Source: Trema orientale
Lineage: Eukaryota; Streptophyta; Magnoliopsida; Rosales; Cannabaceae
Assembly (NCBI GenBank): GCA_002914845.1
Contig: JXTC01000390.1
Location: 118,082 to 182,081, forward strand
Reading direction: 5' to 3'
DNA: 64,000 nucleotides
The notes under the pieces are model-generated. The model was not told the DNA's origin. It did not search any database and worked only from the letters and a program-made list of their open reading frames with translations. How positions within the stretch are numbered: position 1 is the stretch's first letter; each line of letters opens with the position of its first letter. This document shows, one piece after another, positions 22,650 to 35,170 of the stretch. The position numbers and the translations under genes were made by a program.

Positions 22650-25270
22650 CTATATATAATGGGTTTCGAAACCATTCTTCTTCTATTTTCTTTTGAAACT
22701 TGAGAGCTTCAAACCTCTATTTTTGAATATTCTTAAAAACTTTCAAATATCTTTTAGAGAGAACCTCACTTAGGTGTCGAATCCATCTTTTTCTGCTACG
22801 ATAGCTGCTTTCGAGTGACTTGGAGGCTATATTGTTGCGGTTCTGAGGAAAAAAAGTGCTCTGTCATCGTGTTTCAAGGAGCTCCAAATGAAAGCCTCCA
22901 GCACAGCCATTATTGTTAACATCTTCGGTAAGAACTCAATACTTTTCTTTTAAGTTTTTGAAATTTTTTAGGCTTTTCTCCTTTCTGGTAGACCGACTCA
23001 TCCTAGAACACCTCACACGAGCATGGTAAACTCCTTGCAGGTGTCTTAGGTCTAGCCGTGCACTCGATGCTAGGAGAGAACCCGGATTCAAACATAGAAA
23101 CGTCATCTTCAATTTCAGTTAGGTCTATTTAGAGAGAACGAGGAGATATTAGGAAAACTTGCAAAGATGGTGGATACTGCTTATTCAGGTAGCGACGAAG
23201 TCGAATCAGACTCAAAACTTAGGGAAATTGACGAGTTTGTCAGCAAAGATGAAGTTACTCATCTCATCGAAATGAAGGAAAAGGGACGAGTGAAGCTGAG
23301 CAATTTATGATGACCAAGTAGAAGATGTGGATTCATAAGATGGAAAGGTCGAATTTTTCTACTCACCTCTACCCAACTCAAGTTGACAGGGATAAGCTTG
23401 CATTTGTACTTCAGTGGGACTAAGTTGATGCTTCTCGCATTGTTGTTCCTCACCCTGGATGCTGAACAGACTTCCCTCCACACACATGTATGGTATTCAG
23501 CGAGTAGATTCTTAAAGCGGAAGGATGGCTACCACTTCAGAAGTACTTTATTGATATTCTCGATTATTTCGAGATTGCACTTACCTAGCTCACTCCAAAC
23601 GGATAGTCGATTCAAGCAAACCTTTGAATCCTCTATCATAAATTAGGCATGGATAGACCAACTCCTGAGAAGGTCAACTATTTTTACAATCTAAAATTAA
23701 CCGGAGGCTCGATTAGATATTACTATCTGGAAAAATGGCAGAATAAAGACCTCAAAGTCATCGAGGAGTACAAGTATAATGTAGGTCGATGGAAGGACAT
23801 GTACTTCTATCTTAAATACCTACCTATTAAGTTTAGGGAATATCATCAATATAGTAAGTTTTATTCTCGCCTTTCGTATTTATTTTTCAAATTTTAGCTT
23901 TTAACTTGTTATCTTTCTTTTGTCAAAGCGACCTAGTCAACCAGTGCTCAACGAGGAAGTTCTTGCTCGGGTTGAAAAGATATCCTCACTAGACGAAAAA
24001 GAGCATCAAGCCAAGTTCCCCGTCACTTACAAGAATCTTATCACTTACATTTTTCGGAAGCAAAGCGAGGAGATTCCTTTGTGCCCTAACCATCTTAAGA
24101 CAAAAGTTGTTCTTGGTCACTTATTAATAGTAATTAGCGATGCGTTTCTCAATCTGAAGACACCATGACTAATTAAGTCTCAAGCTGTTGGGGCAAGAAA
24201 GTCTGAGGCTTCGAACAAGCCTGATACAACAAGCAAGGTTCTAGTTGAGACTTCCACATCATTTTGAGCAAGCTCATGATTACCTCCCAAGTAGAACTTG
24301 AAGTGAAGAGAAAGGGGAAACAAGCTAATATGGACCCTAAATCCAAGAAGAGGAAGGTTGAGTTGGTCAAGGGCTTTATGAAGGATGCTCATAAGTATTC
24401 AAAGAAGAAAACCGATGATAACTTGCTGCTGAGGTATAAGCAGGCCGTCAGCTCCAACCTTGAGGAGGTGATCACCCCAAGAGATTGGCAAGGCATCGAT
24501 GAGACCCATAGTGCTCAAGTTTATCATTCCTTGGCCAAACACCTTACTTTGGTAAGTAAATTATATATATATATATATGTAATTTATGCTAATTACTTAT
24601 CATAAACCTTTGGTGGTCTCTTTAATATGCCCTCAAGGAAGTGAATGACAATGCCGCAGCCTTGGCTTCTGCCCTTGATAACCAAAGAAAGCCGACGCTG
24701 CTGCTCATAAGCTCGCAGATAAGGGAAGGACTATTACTGAGCTCAAGATCTAACGTGAAGACTTTAAGGCTAAACTCAACAATACCATTGTTCAAATCAA
24801 AGAGCTAAATTAGACTAAGAAAAATGTCGAAGAATCCAAGAAATGAGCAACAATGGCTGAGCAGAAGCTTTAAGAGGCATAAGAGAGTCTCAATCAGCTT
24901 GTAGTGGAGAAGGGGCGATCAGAGGAGTTCAAATCTAAACTCCAATTGGCTAACAAAGAGTTTGCCAAGCCCAAGAAAGAGCTTTAAGGGGCTTTAATTC
25001 TGGATTCAGAGGAGCACAAAGCTTTCAAGGCTAAGTGCACCCAGGACAAAGCTACTGCATTATTCTACATGCTATGGTGCAAACATAATAATTTTAACTT
25101 CACTATTTTTGGCAGTGAAGCCCCTCAGCTCGTTGCCAACTTCGTGCCTCTGGAGAAAGAAGAGTACGGGATCGACGAGCTTGTGGTCAAAGATCAACCT
25201 GGTGTTGATGTTGTGGTCATGGAAACAAGGAGTGAAAAAGTTGCTAAAGGCAATCAAGGAGACTAGAATT
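22650..25270 (+). other. antisense extra coding region of the Tat-like element
   Basis: On the + strand, opposite to pol, lies a gene-like unit. It has a TATA box 'tatatataa' at about 22651 and several coding segments. They include one with 'LGMDRPTPEKVNYFYNLK' at about 23640-23690, one at about 23920-24170, a lysine-rich segment at about 24260-24540, and a helical, coiled-coil-like tail to 25266 with GT/AG-like boundaries between some of them. The N-terminal segment resembles the plant domain listed as 'putative gypsy type transposon' (Transposase_28). Such opposite-strand ORFs between integrase and the 3' LTR are known from Tat-lineage elements. It is part of a fossil and carries several breaks; its role is unknown. 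Confidence 0.6.
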
Positions 25271-27477
25271 AGACAAAGCCAAGCTTGAGCTCCCACTTAG
25301 TAAGATGGATCCTTCTTTTTCCTTTTGACTACTATATTTTGATGCTCTTTTGTTTTATTTTTTTAGAAATTGAAAGATTTTGTAATATTTCCAATATCAA
25401 TGAAAATGTCAAACTTTCTTCGAACGCATTTTGCTTAAGAAATTTCAATTTCCCTTCGCATTGTGAGTAATTCGAATTTGCTTGTACTTAAGAAAAATAT
25501 TAAAATTTTCAAATAGTATAAAATGAACTATGTTTTGCTTTGCCACAATTCTTTTAATAAATTACTTAATTTAAGGATAAGACCATCAATCCATTTAAGG
25601 GAGCAATGCTTTGATTTTTGTAATATTCGAGCAATAATCGATATTACACGAACTTGGTAACACTTTGATATTTACATCTGCTCGAATTACATTTTTAACT
25701 AAAACTTCATTATAAATTGCTTTGTAATCTACTTTATATATAAATGGTGCCCCCCTAGTTTAGAGTTTTCAAGTAAGCTCAAAACTATTAATGATTGAAG
25801 GATTTGATTCAAAGACAAACCTTGAGATGAAGTTCGTCTTTGATGCGAGCAAAAGGGTTTGTGCAAGCTTATTGATAATGCTTCGTCATTTAATCTGCAT
25901 TTTATACTTTGGATAGCCCGCGACCATTCATTCTAGCGAGCTTGTATGACCTTGGTCGAATTTCTTTTACAAAGCTCGTCAACCCAGGCTCCTTTGAGCT
26001 TTTCGAGTTTTGTTTTCAAGTCCTGCTTCATTATCTTATTTATTACTTCAACTTGTCCCTTTTTTTGGGGGATGAGTAACAGCTGAGAAGCTTTTCATTA
26101 TTCTACACTCTTTGCAGAATATTCTTATTTCTTTACTTTCAAACTGTATTCCATTATCAGAGACAATCTTCTTAGGTACACCAAACCTATACATTATAGA
26201 TTTCACAATAAATCTAATGATTTTGCTTGAGATTATAGATGTTAATGGCTCTGCTTCGACTCACGTTAGGAAGTAATCTACAGCGTCTGCTGTGTATTAT
26301 GCACCTCTACAACCTATTGGTAAAGATCCTAATAAGTCGATATCCCAGAGTGCAAATGGCCATTGTGAACTCATCTTTGTGAGCTCAACTGGTGGTGCCT
26401 TATGATTGTGGGAAAAACCTCGGTATTTTTCACATTTTTATATATAATCTATAGCATCTTTCTTAGTTGTTGGCCAGTGGTATCCTTGAAGTGCTACTTT
26501 TCAAGCCAATGACTGCCCCCTAGGATGGTAACCACATATTCCTTCATGTATTTCTCTGAGAATAGTCCTTACTTCCTTATTATTCACACAACAAAGTAGT
26601 GGTATTGAGAAACCTCGTTGATATAGTACATTATTAAGCACGATGTAACGAGCTGCTTGATATTTTACTCTACGAGCTTCTTCTTTTCCCTCGAGCAGCC
26701 TACCATTTCTTAAATAAGACCGAATTGAATCCATCTATGATGGCAGCTTTTGTCGAGTACAAAGAGTGTTTCTTGTGCTTCAATGCTTGGTTCCTTGAGG
26801 AATGCGACTGGTATTATATCGAGCAGATCAACATCTTTGATTGAAGCAAGTTTTGATAAGGCATCTGCATTTGAATTCTAAGCTCGCTGGCACACTTTTA
26901 CTTTCTTAAAATCAATAAGGAGTTCCTTTGCCTTTGCCAAGTAGGTTATCATTTTTGTACCTCGAGCTTGATATTCTTCGTTATTCTGCCTCACAACCAG
27001 TTGGGATCACTATAGATTGTGATTACTTTGACCTTTGTTTCTTTTGCTAATCTCAGACCAGTGAGCAGAACGTTATATTCAGCCTCATTATTTGAGGCTT
27101 GGAAATCAAAATATAGAGCACAATGTATTTTGTGTTCCTCTGGGCTAATCAATATTAGCTCTGCTCCAGATTCTTGCTCGTTTAATGCCCCATCCACATA
27201 CAATTTCCATTTGAGCAAGTTATTAGATTCATTTTCAACCACTTTTGGTTGGTAAGTGAATTCAGCCACAAAGTCAGCAATTGCTTACCTTTTATTGCAC
27301 GCGCAAGTGTCTCACCTTGGGTTTGGGATGGATGATTTCCAATCGTAGTTGCCTGAGATGCAGCAACCGTTTCTACATGTGAGGTATTATTATGCCTTAT
27401 TATCACCATCTTCCGTTTCGGATAACACTTCTTATGGGATTTTTAAGGCAGATGCCCTCTTTCTAGTGCCAAATTAT

Positions 27478-28017
27478 TGACACCAAAAATTGGTTAACGA
27501 CACCAAAATTTATATAATAACGTGATTGTAATTTTGGATAGTAAAACAATTATAAAGGAGAAAAAATGACACAGTTTTATAGCGGTTCAACTGGAATTAA
27601 AACAGCTTACGTCCACTATAATCAATATTATTGAGAGAACTTGTAAGAGAAAATTTATATATTTTTAGAACTCTGGATCCAATCCTCTTTTATTTGTTCT
27701 GGGGTCTATATATAATGTTTCAAACGAGCTCACTGTAGTATTACTGTAGCGAGCAAGTGATAGTAGTTAGAAATAATGTGCGGCCATCAGAAGTGGGTAA
27801 GCATTATCCCCCACTTTCTTATTTAATGAGCCCCAATAATTTCATTAATAGTTAAGGAAAATAGGTTTTGAAGGTATACTCACTCTCAGTTATCACCCTT
27901 CTCCTCGTTCTTTTAAGCAGGGCTTCTCACCTAAAATACTATTGTATTTCTCGTAAACTTGAGGAGCAGACTTATTCGAACAAGCTTTTTCAAGTAGACA
28001 AAAAATTACGTATAACA
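27478..28017 (-). repeat. 5' LTR
   Basis: 540 bp, with termini TG...CA on either strand (tgacaccaaa at the left, tataaca at the right). A minus-strand TATA-like 'attatatatagacc' lies at about 27705. The inner side borders the primer-binding-like sequence. Confidence 0.75.
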
Positions 28018-28418
28018 AGTACTAAATTTTATGATTTATTCCCTACGGGTTTGGGTTTAACTCTACTTTAATTATAATGAATTGAAATTATTTGAAAGCA
28101 ATAAAAGTGGTGGTGCGTGATTTGAGAGGTCCAGCATTTTTATTAATTAATTATATATTTGTGAAAGCTGATTAGTTGATGTATCATTGACATGTTGAGA
28201 CACTGCTTACCAAAACAACGAAGTAAAAGAAAAACAAAACACATAGGATAGATATTTTTACGGTACATTTGAAAAACATTGTGTGCATGTATACCCACCA
28301 AGAACAAACGTTTATGTGTCATCATATTTTCATCAAGTTTTGTCTTATTCTCTTACTTTTAGTTGTATTTTTACACGATGATGCACCATGGTTCAAACCT
28401 ATTTTGTTGACAGCCATG

Positions 28419-29878
28419 TGTTGCGAATTTTATAATTGCTATGCAAGTACACGTACCGAACAAGTAATATAGTAGTGAGTTGAGTATCGTCTCCACAGGG
28501 ATTGTTTACCAAGTTGTTTGTACAAACTAAATATCAAACAAGCTAGTTTGAGGAATGAGAAATAAAAAAAATCGCTATAAAATAGTAGAACTGACAAATG
28601 TAAACAGAAATATAAATACTAAGCAGAAAATAGCACGATATAATTAAGAGATTATAAATCAGTGGCGGGATTAAGCTGAGATTACTGAATCCTCCTCAGT
28701 TGCAAATCTAGATACAAATGTTGCCGCAATACTTATACCAAAATCACTCCAGTTACCCGAAAATTCAATCAGCACATAATAATCTTCCGAATTTATTATA
28801 ATTAAAGTTCTTCAAACTAGATTTAACATATTCCTATGCCGATCCAGTTTTCAAAATGCCATTTATAGCGTCAATTTTTATAGGTTATGCACGGTAATAA
28901 TATGTTCCTATACCGTTACTAATTCAAAGATCTACTAAAGAGATACTTTAAATATGCATCATTCAAGTTAGATCCAACTACAATTAACCTTTCCATAATT
29001 AATCCTAATTTATTTATCCTAAATATTGGTGGCCAAGCAATAAAAAGAATTAACAATAAAGCTCACTTGAATGAACAAAAAGAAATTACCATAAACATCA
29101 AAACAACATGGAAGCAATTATTATAACCTCAGATTCATCATAATCCCAACTAAGGAAACTTAGCTTATAGTTTGGAATTTAAACATCAGCATCTCTAAAT
29201 ATTCTATTGATTACAGAAAAATTCAAGAAAAGAAAAAGAGATTAAATACAAAGGAGATTAAAACAAGTAAGGAAAGTTCTAGTTGGATGATGGTGATTTG
29301 AGCTCCCTGCTGCGAGTACTCCCTCTTCTTCGTCTTTTCAACTCTGTACTATATTCTCTTTCTTTCTTTCCTTTTCCGTATTTCTCTTAACTCAACCGCC
29401 ACTCTCACCTCTTCTTACAGTACATCTTTTTCCTTTTATATTTGAGTAGGTGAGGTATCTTAGCATACGTGTCAACCAAATGAAGGAGTGAGGACCACTT
29501 TAGCATCAGCTCCCCTTAGCTAGCATTTAATATCAGCTGTTATCACCAGCTGTGCGTAAAAGACGCCAGCTAGAAAGAGAATCTGCTACTCAGTATTACT
29601 CCGGTGCGCTATTGCAGCAAAGTTGATTCTAGCTTTGACTTAAATTTAGCTTTTCTTCTAAAATGCTACTAATTAAACTCTACAGAACTCAAGTCCAGAA
29701 TTCAGCAATTCTACTATAAATTAGGAAAATTAAGATAGATAATAACCAAGTTAGACCTTAAATACTAAAAATGAAAAGAGCTAAAATAAAATAAGCAAAG
29801 ACACTTAGCCTAGACATTTTATTTCGTTAAATCAACCATACTAAGACTAAAAACATACCAAATAACATAGAGTTATCA
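28419..29878 (-). mobile_element. solo LTR, family of about 1.5-kb LTRs (copy A)
   Basis: 1460 bp, starting TGTTGCG and ending GTTATCA. It is flanked by perfect 5-bp target duplications ccatg (28414-28418 and 29879-29883). Read on the minus strand it has a TATA box 'atataaaagg' (about 29433-29443) in the middle, as an LTR promoter should. Its right half is the inverted counterpart of 63007-64000. No coding region exists, so it is a solo LTR left by recombination. Confidence 0.88.
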
Positions 29879-30017
29879 CCATGCCACAAATTACTTCTTC
29901 GCGAACCATGCACCACTTCAAAAGATACACAAAGATAGACCATTATCCAACTTCTACTGTTTTAAAGTAAAGAAAAGCCAAGAAATTATTGCGATCGTGT
30001 GGGACATTTTCTAACAA

Positions 30018-30207
30018 AAACATATAGGGCGCGTCTACAGTAGGGGCGTCCCTGCGTAGGGCCCTGTCTATACATCGTTTAATGGGAATCTGTGTATAAA
30101 TAGATTCCCCACAGATTCCCGTTATTCCTCACAGATTCCCATCAAACGGTATATAAAGAGTGACCCTACGTAGGGGCGCCCCTACTGTAGCCCTCCCCAA
30201 ACATATA
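30018..30207. mobile_element. Mutator-like foldback MITE (copy 1)
   Basis: The core 30027-30198 (172 bp) is almost entirely inverted repeat, with arms of about 66 bp starting GGGCGCGTCTACAG at the left and, complemented, GGGGAGGGCTACAG at the right. It is flanked by perfect 9-bp duplications aaacatata (30018-30026 and 30199-30207), diagnostic of Mutator-type transposition. It is non-coding. A second copy lies at 62344-62485. Confidence 0.9.
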
Positions 30208-32681
30208 ATAGTATTTAAAATAAAAAGGGAACTCCTTTGTCTTTTCTCCTTTTATTTTTTAGGGGAAAAAAAGGAACTCTTCTTTGAAGAACACGTTTTT
30301 AATAAAAGATAGGTTACCGTCAACAACGTAACCACTCCAACTATAATATTAAATATGTATAAAAATGGACGTGTCGTTTGGTGTGAACAACTCACTCAAA
30401 TAAAATCCTAACCGTTCTTTTTTTCGGCGAGGAATCTCTTTTCTCTATTTTCATTTTTCAACCCTCACTCGAGGGTAAGATCTTTGGATCTTGCTCCATT
30501 AACACCTTTTTGTACTTCAATAATTCTTCGGTATGTGCCGCGGCCTATGCTACTATAAATTTAAATAACGAGCATCTTCTCCTATCCGATTCTAAATTTG
30601 TCTTGATTTTGTTTATTTTCATTAGTCTTGTGCAGTTTTCTGTGATTTTCTTCTAAATTGAAGTCTTAAGTTTTAAAATCTGGAAGATTATCTCAGTCAT
30701 AAAATCCAACTCTGGTAATAGATATTTGCTATATCTGATACTTGTTTTCTTCGTGTTCACAGCAGCAATTATAATTACATATACAGCAACATAGAAGAAA
30801 GTGAACAAAGCTGTTTTAAAAAACCTAAATTTTAATTCAGGGTAATGTGGTAAATTCTCATTTTGTTTTGGATTTAATTTGAATTAAAAATGGTGAGAAG
30901 TTAATTAAATTCGAATTTGTTGTCTTTTGGCTAATTTTAATGGTATATCACGAAGACAATTTAAGAGCAAGGACTGATAAAGTCTGGGGAGTCAAAACCC
31001 AAAACCAGCAATTGTCCTTTCTCCCTCGCACAACCGAAAGTCACATGTCGGCAGATCTCTGGCCGACATGCCTGACTGCAGTGGAGCCCAGCTATATATC
31101 GACGGCATCAGGAACCACCATTTTGCTGCAGTGTGGAGTCGGATCGAGGAGCACAAAGAAACGAGACTTGGCATGCGTTTTCTGTCGTTTTTGGCTGTTT
31201 CCAGCTAAATGATGCCTCACTGCCAGCATGTCGTGGAAGCCCAAGGCCCAGCTCCAACTTCTGACCAGCCTCCTCCTCCAACTCAGGTCCGGTAAGAGTT
31301 TTACCATTTTGGTCGTTTTCAATGGTCATTTGGCCAAATTTTTGTTTCGGTTGTAGAAATGCAATTTCGTTATCATGACTGAGTTTGTATGAGCTGAGAA
31401 ACGACCAGCCTCTGTCTGTCCCCAACTTTAACATATAACATCGATATGTTTCAGCCTAACACGAGAATCGAGACCGGGAGCCTCAGTTTTTTGCCTCGAT
31501 ATGCGGGTTGAGGCTCGAGTTTGCGGAGGATTCCAAATTCAAAAAACAAGGTGCCTTACCCTACTGATTTGGACGTGCCGGTCGTAATGGCAAAGGCTAG
31601 TTTGATCATTCAGGCACTTGGTTGAAAAATGACCATTCAAAGTGAGTGAACGGACTTTCGAAAAGCCAAACGAGTGCACAATTAAGCAACCGGGCGCCCC
31701 CGGGCCAATTGGCAGCTAACACTAGTTACTCCATTAACGTAGGAATTCGATTACACGGTTTTACAATGATTTACATTATAAATTTACTTTAACTAAATAT
31801 GGAACTTTGTGAATTAAATTGTAAAAATATAATATTAATTAATTTTAAATATTTAATTTTGATATATATTAAACTGTGTAGGAAGTACATCAGATTAGAT
31901 GATTTGCCATATATATTGAATATTATTTTGTGAAAAAATATAATATTGGAGAAAAAAAACAATGGTTATGCTACAAAATTTTTTGGAAAATTGGAAATTT
32001 TGCAAATCTAGTTTTTGGAACTAAGCTTAATTTAAATTAATAATATTACATAGTTGGTTTTATAAACTTGAGCAAGTATAGTACATATCTATTTCATGTG
32101 TTCACCATACATATCGTATTACTTAATTATCGATAGCCATTATTGCACGAATTCCTAAGTAGGATATGCAGACATATTTTATTAAGGAATTATTTTTGGA
32201 TTGGTATTGAGCATAATGTTTTGGAAATGTTGGTTTATAAAGTGTTTAGAAATATTTTTCCTAAATCACTAACTATGTAGGACTTTGAAAGGTAAGTTAT
32301 GTTATGTATATTAAAAAAACTTGTAATCAATTCTCTACTTAACTTTAGTTCACCTCATTTTTCCCCTTCTCTCTCTTTCTTCCTCTCAGATGGTACTCAA
32401 TATGAGTTGGATAAGGAGACATAGTTAAATGCATTAGAAGCTCATTAGTTGTTATCCTTACTTCTAGTAATTCCCTAACAGATTATAGAATTGTGGACTT
32501 TAGCATGAGATTTTGTTAATTATGATTATGTAAGGATCAACTATATATTTGGATTTGGTTTGTATAACTTATATTCATTGATTGTGTGAGATCGATGAAT
32601 GATACTCTATATCTATGCTTAGTGACTGATTACATAATTGTGGAAATAGTTTCTTAAAATGTTTTCAAAAGGTCATTAAGA
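30208..32681. other. intergenic DNA with a GC-richer island
   Basis: About 30950-31720 is clearly less AT-rich than its surroundings and has a 90-codon open frame on + (30940-31212) and one of 108 codons on minus (31108-31434). Neither resembles a known protein. The block may be an unrecognised LTR or gene fragment. The rest is AT-rich with no calls. Confidence 0.4.
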
Positions 32682-32686
32682 ATGTT

Positions 32687-33617
32687 TGCTGCATCATTAA
32701 ACAACCAAATATAATTAAATCTTCCTATGATTATCCTAGAAACCTAGCACAGTAGCAAGAAAGAGTCGATCCCCACAGAGAACTTGTATCATTATCGAAT
32801 TGACCTAAACTAACCTAAACTACTATTAATGAATGGGGGTTTTGGAATTGTGAATAAAATAGTAATTAAATAAAAGTGAATATTGAAGACAAGCGAATTA
32901 AATACAAAAGATAAAAGCTTGGTTAAGAAACTATTCTCCACCACTAGACTTAGGTTCCAATTAACTATAGATTCCAATTATTTCCTCAAAGCCATTAACC
33001 CTAGATAGTTTACAAACGTATTATTATCACTTCTCTCCTTAGATTATATATTACCTAGACAAATGCCATAGCCAACATCTGTTAACTAGATTACCTAAGC
33101 AAATACTCTAGGTCTAACCTAACTGAAGCACTAAACTAAGAGATTGATTAATCTAGATCTAACTATACAAATGCAGAATATAAACCTAGGCTATGTTCTT
33201 CACTATAACCAATATTTCAAACGAATATATCAACCATAACTTTGCTACTTATCAATTCACATAGATAAACACCTATTTAGACCCTAGCTAAAGAACAACA
33301 CTTTAACCATCTAATTGCGCACCCAAATAAATCAAAGTATAATTCATAATTCGGAAATTAATTGAAGAACATAACTACTTTAAATGAATAATCAATGTAT
33401 TGAAATCAGAATCATAACTAATTGTACACCTTGTCTAGAACTTTGAAACAATCCCATCCAACTAAAATCGAGTCTAGCATGCTCATAGAATCAAGCATGT
33501 AAAACATCATGCAAAGAAAGTAAATTCAAAGGAAAAAGAAGAGAAGACACTAGAGTAGGTCGATGGTGGTTGGAGGGATCTCCAAGCAGAGCTCCTCTTC
33601 GTCTCCGAATGCTCCAA

Positions 33618-33652
<35 letters not shown>

Positions 33653-34227
33653 GGTCAATCTGAGTGAAACTGAGTCTAATGCTGATTTGATCTGACCTAG
33701 AGGCCTCTATTTACAGAGAAGTCGTCCTAAGGGACTTAAAAGCTCAACTCTGGAGCAATTCAGAGTCCAATTAGGTTTAAAAACCTACAAACATCGGTTT
33801 TATGCCCCTCGGAAACCACCATGCACGGAAATTGGTGACACAGTGCCAACATTCTGCTTTAAATAACTACAGAGCTCTAGGGACAATACGCTGCAGTGCA
33901 CGGGCTCTAGCGATGGCGGTGCTAAGGACTTTTTCAAATTCTTTATTTTGCTCCTTTTTTCGTCTTTCCGACTTACTCTAAACCTCCAGAAGCTAGAAGT
34001 TGTGGCTCCAAAGCACCAGTGTCGCGACTCTAGACATCTGAACTTCTCGGTTAATGCATTCCTTCACTCCTTGCTCCGTTTTGACCTGTTCCAGCTCTAT
34101 TTTGCTTATTTTTCTCGAAATTCACCTAAAACATAGAAAGTAAGATAAATAATATAAAAATATCAAGAAAACTAACAAAATCATGTAGAGAAACGATATA
34201 AAATATAGATAAAATTAACGCCTATCA
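32687..34227 (-). mobile_element. solo LTR, family of about 1.5-kb LTRs (copy B)
   Basis: 1541 bp, TGCTGCATCA at the left and CGCCTATCA at the right (TGATAGGCG on the minus strand, a common plant LTR start). It has perfect 5-bp duplications atgtt (32682-32686 and 34228-34232). It shares with copies A and C the left-hand plan 'caagtaatata/agtcgatccccacagag' and a central CT-rich tract. It is more diverged from A than C is. It has no coding capacity. Confidence 0.85.
33619..33651. repeat. (CT)n microsatellite
   Basis: About 16 perfect CT units inside LTR copy B, at the place where the other copies have an imperfect purine/pyrimidine tract. Confidence 0.95.
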
Positions 34228-34232
34228 ATGTT

Positions 34233-35170
34233 CTTATATTTTTAAGGACTTTCGAAATATTTTTATAGTAAGGTTTAAGGGGTCCTAATTTAGTTGATTA
34301 AAAATTATAAACATCCATTAAACCAATTAATGCAAGAAACCAGATTTGCAAAAGTAAAATCATAAAAAAGTAAAGAAAAATAGCACAAAGGATTTTTATA
34401 TGTTTCAAATAAGATTTCTCTTAGCCTACATCTATTGGACCAAGTCCAACGCAATAATGAATCCACTAAATCAAACAATTAAATTACACAACAATAGATA
34501 TATACATAAAGTGAAAAACTCCCTTTCTACTTTTAATATTACCACTAGCTAATCCTCTTCATATTGACGTAAATCTTCAAGAACTAAGTATCCTACTCAG
34601 CTAAAAAACATTAGGCTCCGCCTAACACTGAGATCCCTCCCAGCAGTGGCAACTCGAACTCCCTCTGAGCTTTAACTAGTCAAGAGAGTCCTTCTCTTGC
34701 ATAAAGCTTAAATCTCTCAAGCTATTGAAGAAGAAATGAAGAAATAAGGAACTATGTAGAAGCTTGCTACTCTCCCATGGAGTTTCTTATTCTGGATCTA
34801 GAAATTTCGTTTTTGGAGAGCTTAAGAAGAATGATGAATAGGACTTAACATATAAAGTAAAAGGCAAAGATTTCCTTTTAGTTGTACAAGATGATAAAAA
34901 ATGGCTATCAGTAAATTTCCTTTCCAAGAGTGCATATACCAATTTAAGTAGTGGGCACGCTCAAAAATTTCAACTATGTAAAATATCTAAGAGCTAAAAT
35001 ATGGCAGCAAATAATAATCCTTCAAAATGAGAACTCATCTGAACACTGTGAGCATATTCTACAGAGTTTTCAAAAATAAAATAACTCATATTAAGAACTA
35101 ATTTTCTAGATTTCCAATTGTGAAACTCTCACCTTGTTACTAACTCTAGTTTCGGATCATAACAGCTATA
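34233..35170. other. AT-rich DNA, no gene recognised
   Basis: Contains 'ttctcttagcctacatctatt' and similar LTR-like phrases near 34420 but no termini. No gene was recognised. Confidence 0.4.

Larger units (their letters stand above)
22139..28017 (-). mobile_element. Tat-like Ty3/gypsy retrotransposon with antisense extra ORF
   Basis: A fossil in minus orientation. The 5' LTR is 27478-28017 and a 3' LTR part is at 22139-22387. Next to the 5' LTR, on the minus strand, 'tttggcactagaaagaggg' occupies the primer-binding position. A short gag start (about 27270-27410), RNase H (about 26990-27270), the H2C2 integrase zinc finger (about 26500-26735, with 'LYQRGFSIPLL') and integrase core (about 25920-26500) follow. 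Between integrase and the 3' LTR lies a coding-like region on the opposite strand (22650-25270). A polypurine run sits at the 3' LTR edge (complement of 'ttgccccccaag'). Protease and most RT are not represented. The copy is broken in many places. Confidence 0.8.
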
